Positions 24,460-32,391 of a stretch of 39,491 bases of DNA are shown piece by piece. Every line of letters begins with the position of its first letter. The first letter of the stretch is position 1. A model generated the notes under the pieces. That model saw nothing but the letters and a program-made list of their open reading frames with translations, had not been told where the DNA came from and did no database searches. The stretch is from Alphaproteobacteria bacterium (GTDB taxonomy: Bacteria > Pseudomonadota > Alphaproteobacteria > Caulobacterales > Caulobacteraceae), in the NCBI GenBank assembly GCA_025350685.1, contig JANXXK010000243.1, forward strand, positions 1-39,491, read 5' to 3'. The translations under genes and the position numbers were made by a program.

Positions 24460-25536
24460 ATGACGTCCATCGACAAGATCGCACGCGCGCGGCCGCAGCT
24501 GCCGGAAGACCGGCGCCGGCGGATGGGCGCGACGGACCCCAGCCTGGAGGAAGCCGGGGCCTGGCTGGTGGCGCCTTGTTTCAAGGTCAAGGCCCACATC
24601 CTCGACGTGATCGCCAAGACCCCGCCGTGGGTGCAGGGGATCATCTGCGTCGACGACGCCTGCCCCGAACAGTCGGGCGACTTCATCGAGGCCAACAACA
24701 CCGATCCGCGCGTGGTGGTGGTGCGGCTGGCCCAGAACCAGGGCGTCGGCGGGGCGACCATGGCCGGCTACCGCGAGGCGATCGCGCGCGGCGCCCAGGT
24801 GCTGATCAAGGTCGACGGCGATGACCAGATGGACCTGGGCTACATGGCCCACCTGGTGGCCCCGATCCTGCTCGGCGAGGCCGACTACGCCAAGGGCAAC
24901 CGGTTCACCTCGATCAGCCACCTCACCTCCATGCCGCCGGTGCGCGTGTTCGGAAACGCGGCGCTGAGCTTCGCGGCCAAACTGTCCACGGGGTATTGGA
25001 ACATCTTCGACCCGACCAACGGCTACACCGCCATCGAGGCCCAGGTGGCGCGGATGGTGATCGAGAAACGGGTTTCGCGGCGGTTCTTCTTCGAGACCGA
25101 CCTGCTCTACCACCTGGGCACGCTCAGGGCCGTGGTGCGCGACGTGCCGATGCCCGCGCGCTACGGCGGCGAGGTCTCGAATTTGCGGATCGGCGCCATC
25201 GTCGGCCCGTTCGCCCTGAAGCATATCAAGAACTTCTTGCAGCGGCTGCTCGGTCAGTACTTCGTGCGCGACTTCAACGCCGCCAGCCTGGAGTTCGTTT
25301 TCGGCGTCGCCTCGCTGCTGTTCGGCGTCGGCTATGGCTTCTACTACCTGTCACAGCGCCACCACGGCCAGGCCGCCTCGCCGGGCGTGGTCATGGCCGC
25401 GGCCCTGCCGGTGATGCTGGGCGTGCAGTTGCTCATGCAGGCGCTGAACTTCGACGTGTTGAACGTACCCAGCCGGCCGATCTACCCCTACCTGCGGACC
25501 ATCGCGCGCATGGAAGTCGAGGAGTCGTCCACGTGA
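24460..25536 (+). CDS. GT2 glycosyltransferase, polyprenyl-phosphate sugar synthase-like
   Basis: A protein of 358 aa from ATG 24460 (MTSIDKIARAR); upstream in-frame starts lie in repeat B. It is a GT-A domain enzyme: WLVAPCFKVKAHI, ICVDDACPEQSGDF, then LAQNQGVGGATMAGYREAI and the catalytic KVDGDDQMD. TNGYTAIEAQVARM and FFFETDLLYHLG follow in the order seen in DPM1-like and ArnC/GtrB-like enzymes. Two hydrophobic segments near residues 275-330 anchor it to the membrane. The likely reaction is transfer of a sugar from a nucleotide donor to undecaprenyl phosphate. Its stop overlaps the start of the EamA-like gene (GTGA), the usual partnership with a lipid-sugar flippase. Confidence 0.87.
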   Translation: MTSIDKIARARPQLPEDRRRRMGATDPSLEEAGAWLVAPCFKVKAHILDVIAKTPPWVQGIICVDDACPEQSGDFIEANNTDPRVVVVRLAQNQGVGGATMAGYREAIARGAQVLIKVDGDDQMDLGYMAHLVAPILLGEADYAKGNRFTSISHLTSMPPVRVFGNAALSFAAKLSTGYWNIFDPTNGYTAIEAQVARMVIEKRVSRRFFFETDLLYHLGTLRAVVRDVPMPARYGGEVSNLRIGAIVGPFALKHIKNFLQRLLGQYFVRDFNAASLEFVFGVASLLFGVGYGFYYLSQRHHGQAASPGVVMAAALPVMLGVQLLMQALNFDVLNVPSRPIYPYLRTIARMEVEESST

Positions 25537-25895
25537 ACCTCAAGGATGTGCTGCTCTGCACCGGCTTCTCGCTGGCGCTGCCGATTGGCCAGACCCTGTT
25601 CAAGTTCGCCGCCGACAACAACGCCCGGCTCTCGGGGCCGCTGGTCATGCGGCTGATCACCAACGTGCCGCTGCTGGGCGCCTTCGCCTGGTACGGCCTG
25701 ACCGCGCTCTTCTGGTTCTACATCCTGACCCGGGTGCCGCTGTCGCTGGCCTACGCCTTCTCGATTGTCGGCTCGGGCCTCGTGCCGCTGGTCGCCTGGT
25801 GGGTGTTCAAGGAGCCGCTCGATTGGCGCTTTCCGCTAGGCTACGTGCTGATGCTCAGCGGTTTCGCGGTGATCATGACCGGCCAGCGGGCCTAG
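25533..25895 (+). CDS. Small four-helix EamA/SMR-like membrane protein, probable lipid-sugar flippase
   Basis: A protein of 120 aa from GTG 25533, overlapping the GT2 stop. Four membrane segments are visible, with FALTRVP-like sequence FYILTRVPLSLAYAFSIVGSG in the third and VFKEPLDWRFPLGYVLMLSG at the end. This is the single-repeat EamA/SMR fold of ArnE/ArnF, which move undecaprenyl-phosphate-aminoarabinose across the inner membrane. The stop-start overlap with a GT2 gene makes a flippase role likely, by analogy. It may act as a homodimer because no second half is beside it. A drug exporter of the SMR family is less likely in this context. Confidence 0.8.
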   Translation: MNLKDVLLCTGFSLALPIGQTLFKFAADNNARLSGPLVMRLITNVPLLGAFAWYGLTALFWFYILTRVPLSLAYAFSIVGSGLVPLVAWWVFKEPLDWRFPLGYVLMLSGFAVIMTGQRA

Positions 25896-26640
25896 CCAGA
25901 AACTCGTCCGCCGCGGCGCGGACCTCCTCATAGGGCGTGTGAAACTGACGTTCGTAGAGCAGCGTCCCCGCATGCGGCCGCTCGCGCACGCGGGCCGGCT
26001 CAAGCCGCTGCACCCCGAAGCCGCGGCGCCAATAGGTCCAGAACATGGTCGGCCACAGGCCCAGCCACGCTCGTTGCAGCCAGAAGAAGCGCACCGCCAG
26101 CATCCAGCGGAAGAAGTCGCGGGGCCTAAGCTTCAGCCGCCGCACGGGGCCGTTCTCGTCGAGCGGGCGCGCGCCATGGAACAGCGGCGCCGGCAGGTCC
26201 TTGCCGTTGTAGAGGCTGACCATCTCAACCGGCGGGGGCCCCCCACGCCTTGAAGACCGCGCGACGGCGAGGGTGACCGCCAGCAGGGCGCACATGTCGT
26301 GATCCATGTGCCCACCCTCCCAGGCCGGGCAGACGATGCGCTCGACCTGGACGTCCTTCAGCGCCGCCTCAAGCGCGGCATAGGCGGCGGGCAGGGCCTT
26401 GTGCAGGGCGCCGTCCGCCGCGCCGGTCCCCTGGCCCACATGGGCCACGCGGGCCGCCTCGACGCCCAGCCACCTGAGCAGCGCCCGTGTCTCGGCGTGG
26501 CGCTGGTCGCGGATGCGGGCGCTCGGATAGTCGACGACATAGAGGAACAGCTGCTCGGCGCCGGCCGCGCGCGCCTCGTCGATCAGCGGCAGGCCGCAAT
26601 ATTCGTCGTCGAAGTGGGCCAGGATCCAGACGGTCGTCAT
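25873..26640 (-). CDS. PIG-L family deacetylase
   Basis: A protein of 255 aa. The zinc site is AHFDDE (8-13), a variant of the usual AHPDDE, with the third ligand in EGGHMDHDM (109-116). Family members remove N-acetyl groups from N-acetylglucosamine-containing lipids or glycans. No signal peptide or membrane segment is obvious, although W/F-rich stretches near residues 180-210 (FFRWMLAVRFFWLQRAWLGL) could associate with the membrane. The 3' end overlaps the EamA-like gene by 23 bases in convergent orientation. It follows a GNAT gene on the same strand, and deacetylase plus acyltransferase would allow exchange of an N-acyl group on an amino sugar. Confidence 0.88.
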   Translation of the reverse strand: MTTVWILAHFDDEYCGLPLIDEARAAGAEQLFLYVVDYPSARIRDQRHAETRALLRWLGVEAARVAHVGQGTGAADGALHKALPAAYAALEAALKDVQVERIVCPAWEGGHMDHDMCALLAVTLAVARSSRRGGPPPVEMVSLYNGKDLPAPLFHGARPLDENGPVRRLKLRPRDFFRWMLAVRFFWLQRAWLGLWPTMFWTYWRRGFGVQRLEPARVRERPHAGTLLYERQFHTPYEEVRAAADEFLARPAGRS

Positions 26641-26658
26641 CGAAAAACGGAGCGCATC

Positions 26659-27510
26659 TCAGTAGGGATCGAAGTCGAGGAAGTTGATCGCCACCGCGTC
26701 GGGCCGCAGCGCCTTTGGCGCATCTCCGCCGAGCTTCCGCCAGATCACGTTCAGCGGCGACGGCCGCAACCGCTCCGGCACCGGCAGGAAGCCCTGTTGC
26801 GAGAGCTCCATGCGGGGCTCCAGGCCGATGAACAGGGTGGCTGCCCGCGGGGCGCCGCGAGCCGCGATCGCCTGGCCCTGGTCGGGCAGGAAGGCGCCGC
26901 AGCGGACCAGCGGCAGGTGGGTCTTGGCCCAGACCGAGATCAGCCCGCGGCCCCGGGCGGCGACATATTGGCCGTCGGGGTTGGCGAGGCGCCAGGCCAG
27001 TAGCTCCTCGCGCCACGCGCCCTGGTACTGGACATCGGCGCGCGAGAAATCGGCGGGCAGGCGGGCCAGCACGCCGGCGTGCAGGCGCCCGACATCCTGG
27101 AAGGCCAGCCGGCGCAGAAAGCCCGGCGTCGAGTTGGCGTTGGCCACGCCGATGACGAAGCTGTAGCCCGCCTCGGCGCCCAGGCCGTAGGCGGCCTCGG
27201 CCAGTTGGGTGAACAGGCCGCGGCCCTGGTAGTCGGGATGGGTGGCGGTGTTCAGCGAGATCAGGCCGCGCACCACATGGCCGTCGATCCGCGCCTCCAG
27301 CGGGCAGGCGACGTAGTGGGCCGCGAGCCGCTCTCCGTCCCAGGCGTCGGCGCCGATTACCTGGCCCGCCGGGTTGTCGCGGTAGCGCCAGGCGAGCGCC
27401 GGAACATTGAACTTCGTCGTCTCGAAGGTCGCGTTCAGCAGGGCCGAATAGGCGCTGAGCTGGTCCGGCTGGGCGCCGGCCGGCCGGATTGCAAGCGCCT
27501 CGGTGATCAT
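26659..27510 (-). CDS. GNAT-type N-acyltransferase
   Basis: A protein of 283 aa from ATG 27510 (MITEALAIRPAG); a start at 27546 is possible. The acetyl-CoA loop is HPDYQGRGLF (91-100), preceded by the strand GLISLNTAT and followed by LAEAAYGLGAEAG. The first half is a GNAT domain; the second half (FSRADVQYQGAWREELLAWR, then a WR-L-ANPDGQYV stretch) resembles the second lobe of long GNAT proteins found in polysaccharide loci. It probably acylates an amino group of a nucleotide sugar or glycan. It lies 18 nt upstream of the PIG-L gene on the same strand, so the two are likely cotranscribed. Confidence 0.8.
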   Translation of the reverse strand: MITEALAIRPAGAQPDQLSAYSALLNATFETTKFNVPALAWRYRDNPAGQVIGADAWDGERLAAHYVACPLEARIDGHVVRGLISLNTATHPDYQGRGLFTQLAEAAYGLGAEAGYSFVIGVANANSTPGFLRRLAFQDVGRLHAGVLARLPADFSRADVQYQGAWREELLAWRLANPDGQYVAARGRGLISVWAKTHLPLVRCGAFLPDQGQAIAARGAPRAATLFIGLEPRMELSQQGFLPVPERLRPSPLNVIWRKLGGDAPKALRPDAVAINFLDFDPY

Positions 27511-27628
27511 GGCGGGCAACTCACCACGATTGGCAGGGGCCGCCAAGCGGCCGGCGCTTTTTGCGCTTCTCTTCCGGCAAGGCGCACCTTACCAAATCCA
27601 CTTGAGAGCCGGGGGTTCAGGCGCAGGT

Positions 27629-29014
27629 ATGGCGGCATTGCAGGTGAACATCAGCGCGCGCTCGGCGCTGCGCGCCGTTCTGGCGGCCGGCCTGCTGCTG
27701 ATGCTGGGCGCGAACCTGCCCGGGCACCTGTCTTACGATTCCGTCGCCCAGCTCTACGAGGGCCACTTCCACATCCGCGAGACCTGGGGCCCGGCGCTCT
27801 ACGCCTGGGTGCTGGGCTTCTTCGACCGCTTCGTGCCGGGAACCGCGCTCTATGTGACGGTGAGCGGGCTGATCCTAACCGTCGCCCTGGCCTCAATGAC
27901 CGACCTTCGCCCGCGCACCCGCTGGCTCGGCGTGGCGGTCTCGGCGGGCCTGATGCTGACGCCGCAACTGCTGATCTACCAAGGCATCGTCTGGAAGGAC
28001 GTGATGTTCGCCAACTGTGCGGTGGCCGGGACCATCTGCCTGGCGCATGCGGCGCGGTCCTGGTCGCACGGCCGCCGGCGCTGGGGCTTCCTGCTGCTGG
28101 CCCTGTTGCTGATCGCGGCGGGGACCCAGGTGCGCCAGAACGGCATCATCGCCGGCGCCTTCGCCGCCATCGCCCTGGGCTGGATCGCCGCAGGAGCCCG
28201 CTGGCGCCGCGGGATCGCCTGGGGCCTGGGCGCGTTCGTCGCCCTGCTGGTCACCGGGCACTTCCTGACCGCCCTCTCGGTGCCGCCGAAAGCCCCGAAG
28301 GAGAGCGCCTTCTCGACCGGGATCCGCATCGTCCAGGTCTATGACCTGGTGGGCGTCAGCGTGCTCGATCCGGCTTATCGGCTGGACATCCTGACGGCGG
28401 CCAATCCGGGCGCGCCGGCCGCCGTGGCGACGATCCGCGAGCGGGCCAAGCTCGACTATTCCGGCCGCCGGGTGGACTTCCTCGACCGCGACAAGGCCAT
28501 CCAGGACCCGCTCAACTCGATCCCCGACGCGGCCTATTCCGCCCAGTGGATCGACCTGGTAACCCAACACCCCGTGACCTACCTGAAGGTGCGTTGGGAA
28601 GATTTCCGCTGGGTGTTCATGCCCCCGGTGATCGACTGGTGCCTGCCGGTCTACACCGGCATCGACGCCCCGGCCGAGAAGTTGGCGCCGCTGGGTCTCA
28701 AGCACCGCTTCGTCCAGGCCGACGCCGAGCTCAACAACTACACCAGCTGGTTCCTCGGCACGCCGGTGATGGAGCACAGCTTCTACGCCGGCCTGTCGCT
28801 GGTCCTGGCGGGCCTGCTGCTGTGGCGCAGGCAGCCGGCGGACATCGCCATGGCCGGGCTGCAGCTGGCCGGCGCGGCCTTCGCGGCGAGTTTCTTCATC
28901 ATCTCGATCGCCTGCGACTACCGCTACATGTATTTCACCGACCTGGCGGCGATAGCCGGCCTGCTCTACGCGGCCATCGACCCGCCGACGCCCTGGCGCA
29001 AATCCGCTAGCTGA
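27629..29014 (+). CDS. Multi-spanning GT-C-like membrane protein, paralogue 1
   Basis: A protein of 461 aa from ATG 27629 (MAALQVNISARS). About nine to eleven membrane segments are visible, with a large external loop near residues 230-380. After TM1 the loop GANLPGHLSYDSVAQL carries an Asp in the position typical of the GT-C catalytic loop. LTPQLLIYQGIVWKDVMFAN and FIISIACDYRYMYFTDLA are strongly conserved with the paralogue at 29888-31264. GT-C enzymes use polyprenyl-phosphate sugars on the outer face of the inner membrane. Assignment to GT-C is by topology and the acidic loop only. It overlaps the convergent methyltransferase gene by 8 bases. Confidence 0.7.
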   Translation: MAALQVNISARSALRAVLAAGLLLMLGANLPGHLSYDSVAQLYEGHFHIRETWGPALYAWVLGFFDRFVPGTALYVTVSGLILTVALASMTDLRPRTRWLGVAVSAGLMLTPQLLIYQGIVWKDVMFANCAVAGTICLAHAARSWSHGRRRWGFLLLALLLIAAGTQVRQNGIIAGAFAAIALGWIAAGARWRRGIAWGLGAFVALLVTGHFLTALSVPPKAPKESAFSTGIRIVQVYDLVGVSVLDPAYRLDILTAANPGAPAAVATIRERAKLDYSGRRVDFLDRDKAIQDPLNSIPDAAYSAQWIDLVTQHPVTYLKVRWEDFRWVFMPPVIDWCLPVYTGIDAPAEKLAPLGLKHRFVQADAELNNYTSWFLGTPVMEHSFYAGLSLVLAGLLLWRRQPADIAMAGLQLAGAAFAASFFIISIACDYRYMYFTDLAAIAGLLYAAIDPPTPWRKSAS

Positions 29015-29750
29015 AGCGGGCCTGCCAGGCGGCGGCGACGTCCAGCCGGGCCCGGCGCGCGGTCAGGAACCGGTAGAGCGACAACTGGCGGCCGAGACCG
29101 AAGCTCTTCACCTCCACCTCCTCGAACAGCGCGCGGATCAGGGTCTCGATTTCCGCGGCGTCGTTGACGTGCTCGTGGGCCATCATCAGGCCGTAGTCGA
29201 GGCCGTGGCGCAGGCGGAACTCCAGCCCGGTGGTGCACATCCAGCCGAGCTTCCACAGGAACCCGCCCTCGCTGGGGATCGCGGTGCGCAGGGCCCCGCC
29301 GGGCGCCAGCAGTCGCACCGCGCGGGCCAGCACCAGCGGCAGGTCGCAGATGTGCTCCAGGCTGGCGACCGAGGTGATCCGCGCATAGCGGCGGTCGGCG
29401 GGCGCGTCGGCGACGTCCTTGAAGATCTCGCGGATGCGGCCGCGCTGCGGTGAGTCTTGGTAGAGCGCCTCGAAGGGCTCGACGATGTCGTAGGCCGGGT
29501 TGGCGGGTTCGAAGGCCAGCTGGTTCAGCGTGCCGGCGCCGATCTCCAGCGTCTCGCCGATCCCACCGTCGGCGGCGACCTGGCGGTGCAGCCAGCGCTC
29601 CAGGGCCTGCGAGGCCGAGGCCGCCGGCGTCGCCCCGGCGCGGTTCTCGATGTACTGGCGGGTGTAGATGGCCGCGAGCTTCGGCGGCAGGACCGGCCGC
29701 GTCTTGGGGAATCGCGCGAGCACGCTCTGAAGATCGCGCCCGCCGCTCAT
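29007..29750 (-). CDS. Class I SAM-dependent methyltransferase
   Basis: A protein of 247 aa from ATG 29750 (MSGGRDLQSVLARF). Motif I is TLEIGAGTLNQ (67-77), the acidic residue is in YDIVEPFE, motif IV is ASLEHICDLP, and LLAPGGALRTAIPSEGG follows as motif VI. This is the Methyltransf_11-like pattern. The N-terminal KLAAIYTRQYIENRAG stretch may hold the substrate. It probably methylates a sugar or lipid carrier in the glycan pathway; neither position nor acceptor can be read. It sits between two plus-strand paralogues, on the opposite strand, with a 137-nt divergent spacer to the second. Confidence 0.85.
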   Translation of the reverse strand: MSGGRDLQSVLARFPKTRPVLPPKLAAIYTRQYIENRAGATPAASASQALERWLHRQVAADGGIGETLEIGAGTLNQLAFEPANPAYDIVEPFEALYQDSPQRGRIREIFKDVADAPADRRYARITSVASLEHICDLPLVLARAVRLLAPGGALRTAIPSEGGFLWKLGWMCTTGLEFRLRHGLDYGLMMAHEHVNDAAEIETLIRALFEEVEVKSFGLGRQLSLYRFLTARRARLDVAAAWQARFS

Positions 29751-29887
29751 CCAAGGTTCCCCACCGCGTTCGCGATTTGCGAACTCCCGCACCCTTAGCA
29801 AGCGGCCAGCCGACGCCCCAAGGCTTTTGCCGCTTCCCTAAGCCCCGCGCGGCTTTTACCTAGGCGCATCGGGGAGGTGAGTCGGGC

Positions 29888-31264
29888 TTGAGCGAGGCGG
29901 CGCAGGGAAGGCCGAAGGACAGCGCCGGCGCGGCGTTCCGAATCGCTATGGCCGGCGGCCTGCTGCTGAGCCTCGCCGCCAACCTGCCCGGCCATATGTC
30001 GCTGGATTCGGTGGTGGCGCTCACCGAGGCGCGCACCGGCGTGCGCCAGACCTGGGCGCCGGCGGTTTCCTCGTGGGTGATGAAGCCGTTCGATTTCCTG
30101 CTGCCGGGCGTCGGGCTCTATTTGACCGCCTCGGCGGCGCTGCTGTTTCTCAGCCTGATGTCGCTCACCAGCCTGCGGCCTCGCGCCACCTGGCTGGCGG
30201 TGGTCCTCGGGGTGTTGGCGATCCTCACGCCGCAGCTGTTGATCTACCAGGGCATCGTCTGGCGCGATGTGCTGTTCGCCAACCTGACCATCGCCGGCTT
30301 CGTCTTACTGGCCCACGCCGCCCGGCGCTGGTCGCAAAATCCCCCTTGGGCCCTGCTCGTGGCCGCGTTGGCCTGCCTGGCCCTGGCGGCGCTGGCCCGG
30401 CAGAACGGAGCGATCCTGGTGGTCGCCGCGGCCGGCGCCCTGGCCTGGCTGCTGCGCGCGCAGGGCTGGCGCAGGGCCGCGGGCTGGGGCCTCGGCGCCC
30501 TGGTCGCCACCGGTCTGCTGGCGCTGGTGTTCAACGCCCTGGCGAGGCCGCCGGTGACCCCGCCGGGCCTGCGGCTCAACTCCGCGGCCCTGATCCTGGA
30601 GCACTACGATGTGGTCGGCGCCAAGGCCCACCACCAGAAGCTTCGGCTGAAGGAGTTCGCCAAGGTCGATCCCGCCGCCGGCAGGCTCATCGAGGACCAG
30701 GCGGCCAGGATCTATTCCGCCAGCCGGGTGGACAACCTCGACAGCGACGCGGCCTTCCGCCACGCGCTCTGGCATCTGCCCGACGCGGCGATGAACGCCC
30801 AATGGCGGCGGATCATCATCCACTATCCGGCGGCCTATCTGGTGCAGAGGGCCGACGTTTTCAGGTGGACCTTCCTGACGCCGAAGCTGGAGCTCTGCCT
30901 GCCGGTGCAGGTGGGGGTGAGCGGCCCCGACGAGATGGTCAAGCAGCTCGACGTCCAGGCCGGGATCGATGTGCAGGACCAGGGCGTCTACGACTACGCC
31001 AAGCGGTTCTTCGGCACGCCGGTCTATTCCCACCTGACCTGGGCGCTGGTCGCCGTGGGCGCGATGGTTCTGCTGCTGCGACGGCGCGATCCGGCGGACT
31101 GGGTGTTCGTGGGCCTGCTTGGCGGGACCCTGCTGTTCGTCGCCAGCTTCGCGGTGATCTCGGTCGCCTGCGACTATCGCTACCTCTATCTGCTCGACCT
31201 GGCGGCCATGGTCAGCGGGCTCTACCTGGCGCTCGACCCGCCGCGTTGGCGGAAGGCCGCCTAG
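29888..31264 (+). CDS. Multi-spanning GT-C-like membrane protein, paralogue 2
   Basis: A protein of 458 aa from TTG 29888 (SEAAQGRPKDSAGAAFR), with GGGAGG 9 nt upstream. It is collinear with 27629-29014. Shared blocks are AANLPGHMSLDSVVAL after TM1, LTPQLLIYQGIVWRDVLFAN, LARQNGAIL and FAVISVACDYRYLYLLDLA, with equal total length. The external loop in the middle (residues about 225-370) diverges, including PDAAMNAQWRRIIIHYP compared with PDAAYSAQWIDLVTQHP. This suggests different sugar or acceptor preferences in the same type of reaction. The stop shares CTAG with the convergent GT4 gene. Confidence 0.7.
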   Translation: MSEAAQGRPKDSAGAAFRIAMAGGLLLSLAANLPGHMSLDSVVALTEARTGVRQTWAPAVSSWVMKPFDFLLPGVGLYLTASAALLFLSLMSLTSLRPRATWLAVVLGVLAILTPQLLIYQGIVWRDVLFANLTIAGFVLLAHAARRWSQNPPWALLVAALACLALAALARQNGAILVVAAAGALAWLLRAQGWRRAAGWGLGALVATGLLALVFNALARPPVTPPGLRLNSAALILEHYDVVGAKAHHQKLRLKEFAKVDPAAGRLIEDQAARIYSASRVDNLDSDAAFRHALWHLPDAAMNAQWRRIIIHYPAAYLVQRADVFRWTFLTPKLELCLPVQVGVSGPDEMVKQLDVQAGIDVQDQGVYDYAKRFFGTPVYSHLTWALVAVGAMVLLLRRRDPADWVFVGLLGGTLLFVASFAVISVACDYRYLYLLDLAAMVSGLYLALDPPRWRKAA

Positions 31265-32391
31265 GTCGAGATCGCGGTCAGTCGGTCGAGATAGCGCCGC
31301 CCCATCGCCTCGAGCGACAGCGTCTCGCTGATATGCGCCTGTGCGCGTCGACCCATGGCGCGGGCCTCGGCGGGATCGTCGAGCAGCCGCAGGATCAGCT
31401 CGGCGGCATGGGCGGAGGAGGCGTCCGCCCAGACCTGGCCCTCGCCGTGTGGGTATTCGTCGGGGCCGACCGGGACCAGGGTGTAGTCGACCAGCAGGCC
31501 CGTCCCCGGCGCCATGAAGTCGAGGTTGCCGGAGTAGCCGGTGGCGATAGCTGGGCGGCCCATAGCCATGGCCTCGGCCATGCCGCGCCCGAAGCCCTCG
31601 GATCGGTGCAGCGAGACGAAGACGTCGCAGCAGCGGACCAGGTTCTTGATCTCGTTGTCGGTCAGGTCGCCGTAGATCGCCTGGGCGCGCGGCGCCAGCG
31701 CCGCCAGCCGGTCCTCGAGCGCCGCCTGCCCGGCCTCGGCCGCCTCGGCGCCGCGCGACTTGATCACGCAGCAGATGTCGCCGTCGGGCCGCGCGGCGCA
31801 GACCTGCTCAAACGCGGCGAGCACCGCCTCGGGGTTCTTGCGCGCGGCGAAGGACGAGAAGTCGAAGAAGAACAGCACCACGAAAGCGTCTTCCGGAATC
31901 CCGAAATGCCGGCGCCCGAGGAATGCCGAGACCTTCAGGTCGACCGGCAGGGGCATGCAATGGACGGGCCTTGCGATCGCCTCGGCGAGCGCCTGCTGCA
32001 CGAAGGTCGACGGCGTCCAGATTTCGTCGAACCGCTCCAGCACCCGGGCGTAGTCGCGCGGATAGCTGGCCAGCTCCCAGGCGGGATAGGCGATGTTGTA
32101 GGCGGCGTCGAAGGCGGCCGCGCCCACCTGGTCGATCACCCGCGCCGCCTCGTCGCCATTGACCCCGAAGACGTTGATCCCACTGCCCAGCGACGGAGCC
32201 AGGTGCGGGCCGAAGTCGCGCTCCAGGTCGGGGTCGATTGGGCGGTTGTCTTCGGCGATGTTGAGCAGGCGCGGGGTGACGCCCACCGCCTGAAGCGCGC
32301 GGAAGGTTGAGCGCGCGTGCTCGGCCATGCCGGTGGGCTGGAACGGATAGCCGACGACGGTGACGTCGGGCTTGCTCTCGCGGGCCGTCAT
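31261..32391 (-). CDS. GT4-type glycosyltransferase
   Basis: A protein of 376 aa from ATG 32391, overlapping the upstream stop (ATGA). It has a GT-B fold: VVGYPFQPTGMAEHARS forms the N-terminal loop, FFFDFSSFAARKNPEAVLAA opens the nucleotide-binding domain, and VFVSLHRSEGFGRGMAEAM carries the E-x7-E site. It is paralogous to 19095-20309, and both lie at the 3' end of minus-strand operons that end in CTAG against an inbound plus-strand gene. It is the last gene of the unit sulfotransferase, WbsX-like protein, GT4. Confidence 0.88.
   Translation of the reverse strand: MTARESKPDVTVVGYPFQPTGMAEHARSTFRALQAVGVTPRLLNIAEDNRPIDPDLERDFGPHLAPSLGSGINVFGVNGDEAARVIDQVGAAAFDAAYNIAYPAWELASYPRDYARVLERFDEIWTPSTFVQQALAEAIARPVHCMPLPVDLKVSAFLGRRHFGIPEDAFVVLFFFDFSSFAARKNPEAVLAAFEQVCAARPDGDICCVIKSRGAEAAEAGQAALEDRLAALAPRAQAIYGDLTDNEIKNLVRCCDVFVSLHRSEGFGRGMAEAMAMGRPAIATGYSGNLDFMAPGTGLLVDYTLVPVGPDEYPHGEGQVWADASSAHAAELILRLLDDPAEARAMGRRAQAHISETLSLEAMGRRYLDRLTAIST

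Noticed and set aside
30073-32310. A 745-codon open frame on the plus strand across two annotated genes
   Set aside because: It spans a GT-C-like gene in another frame and the antisense of a GT4 gene. The product is Arg/Gly/Ala-rich with no domain, which is typical of spurious frames at high G+C.
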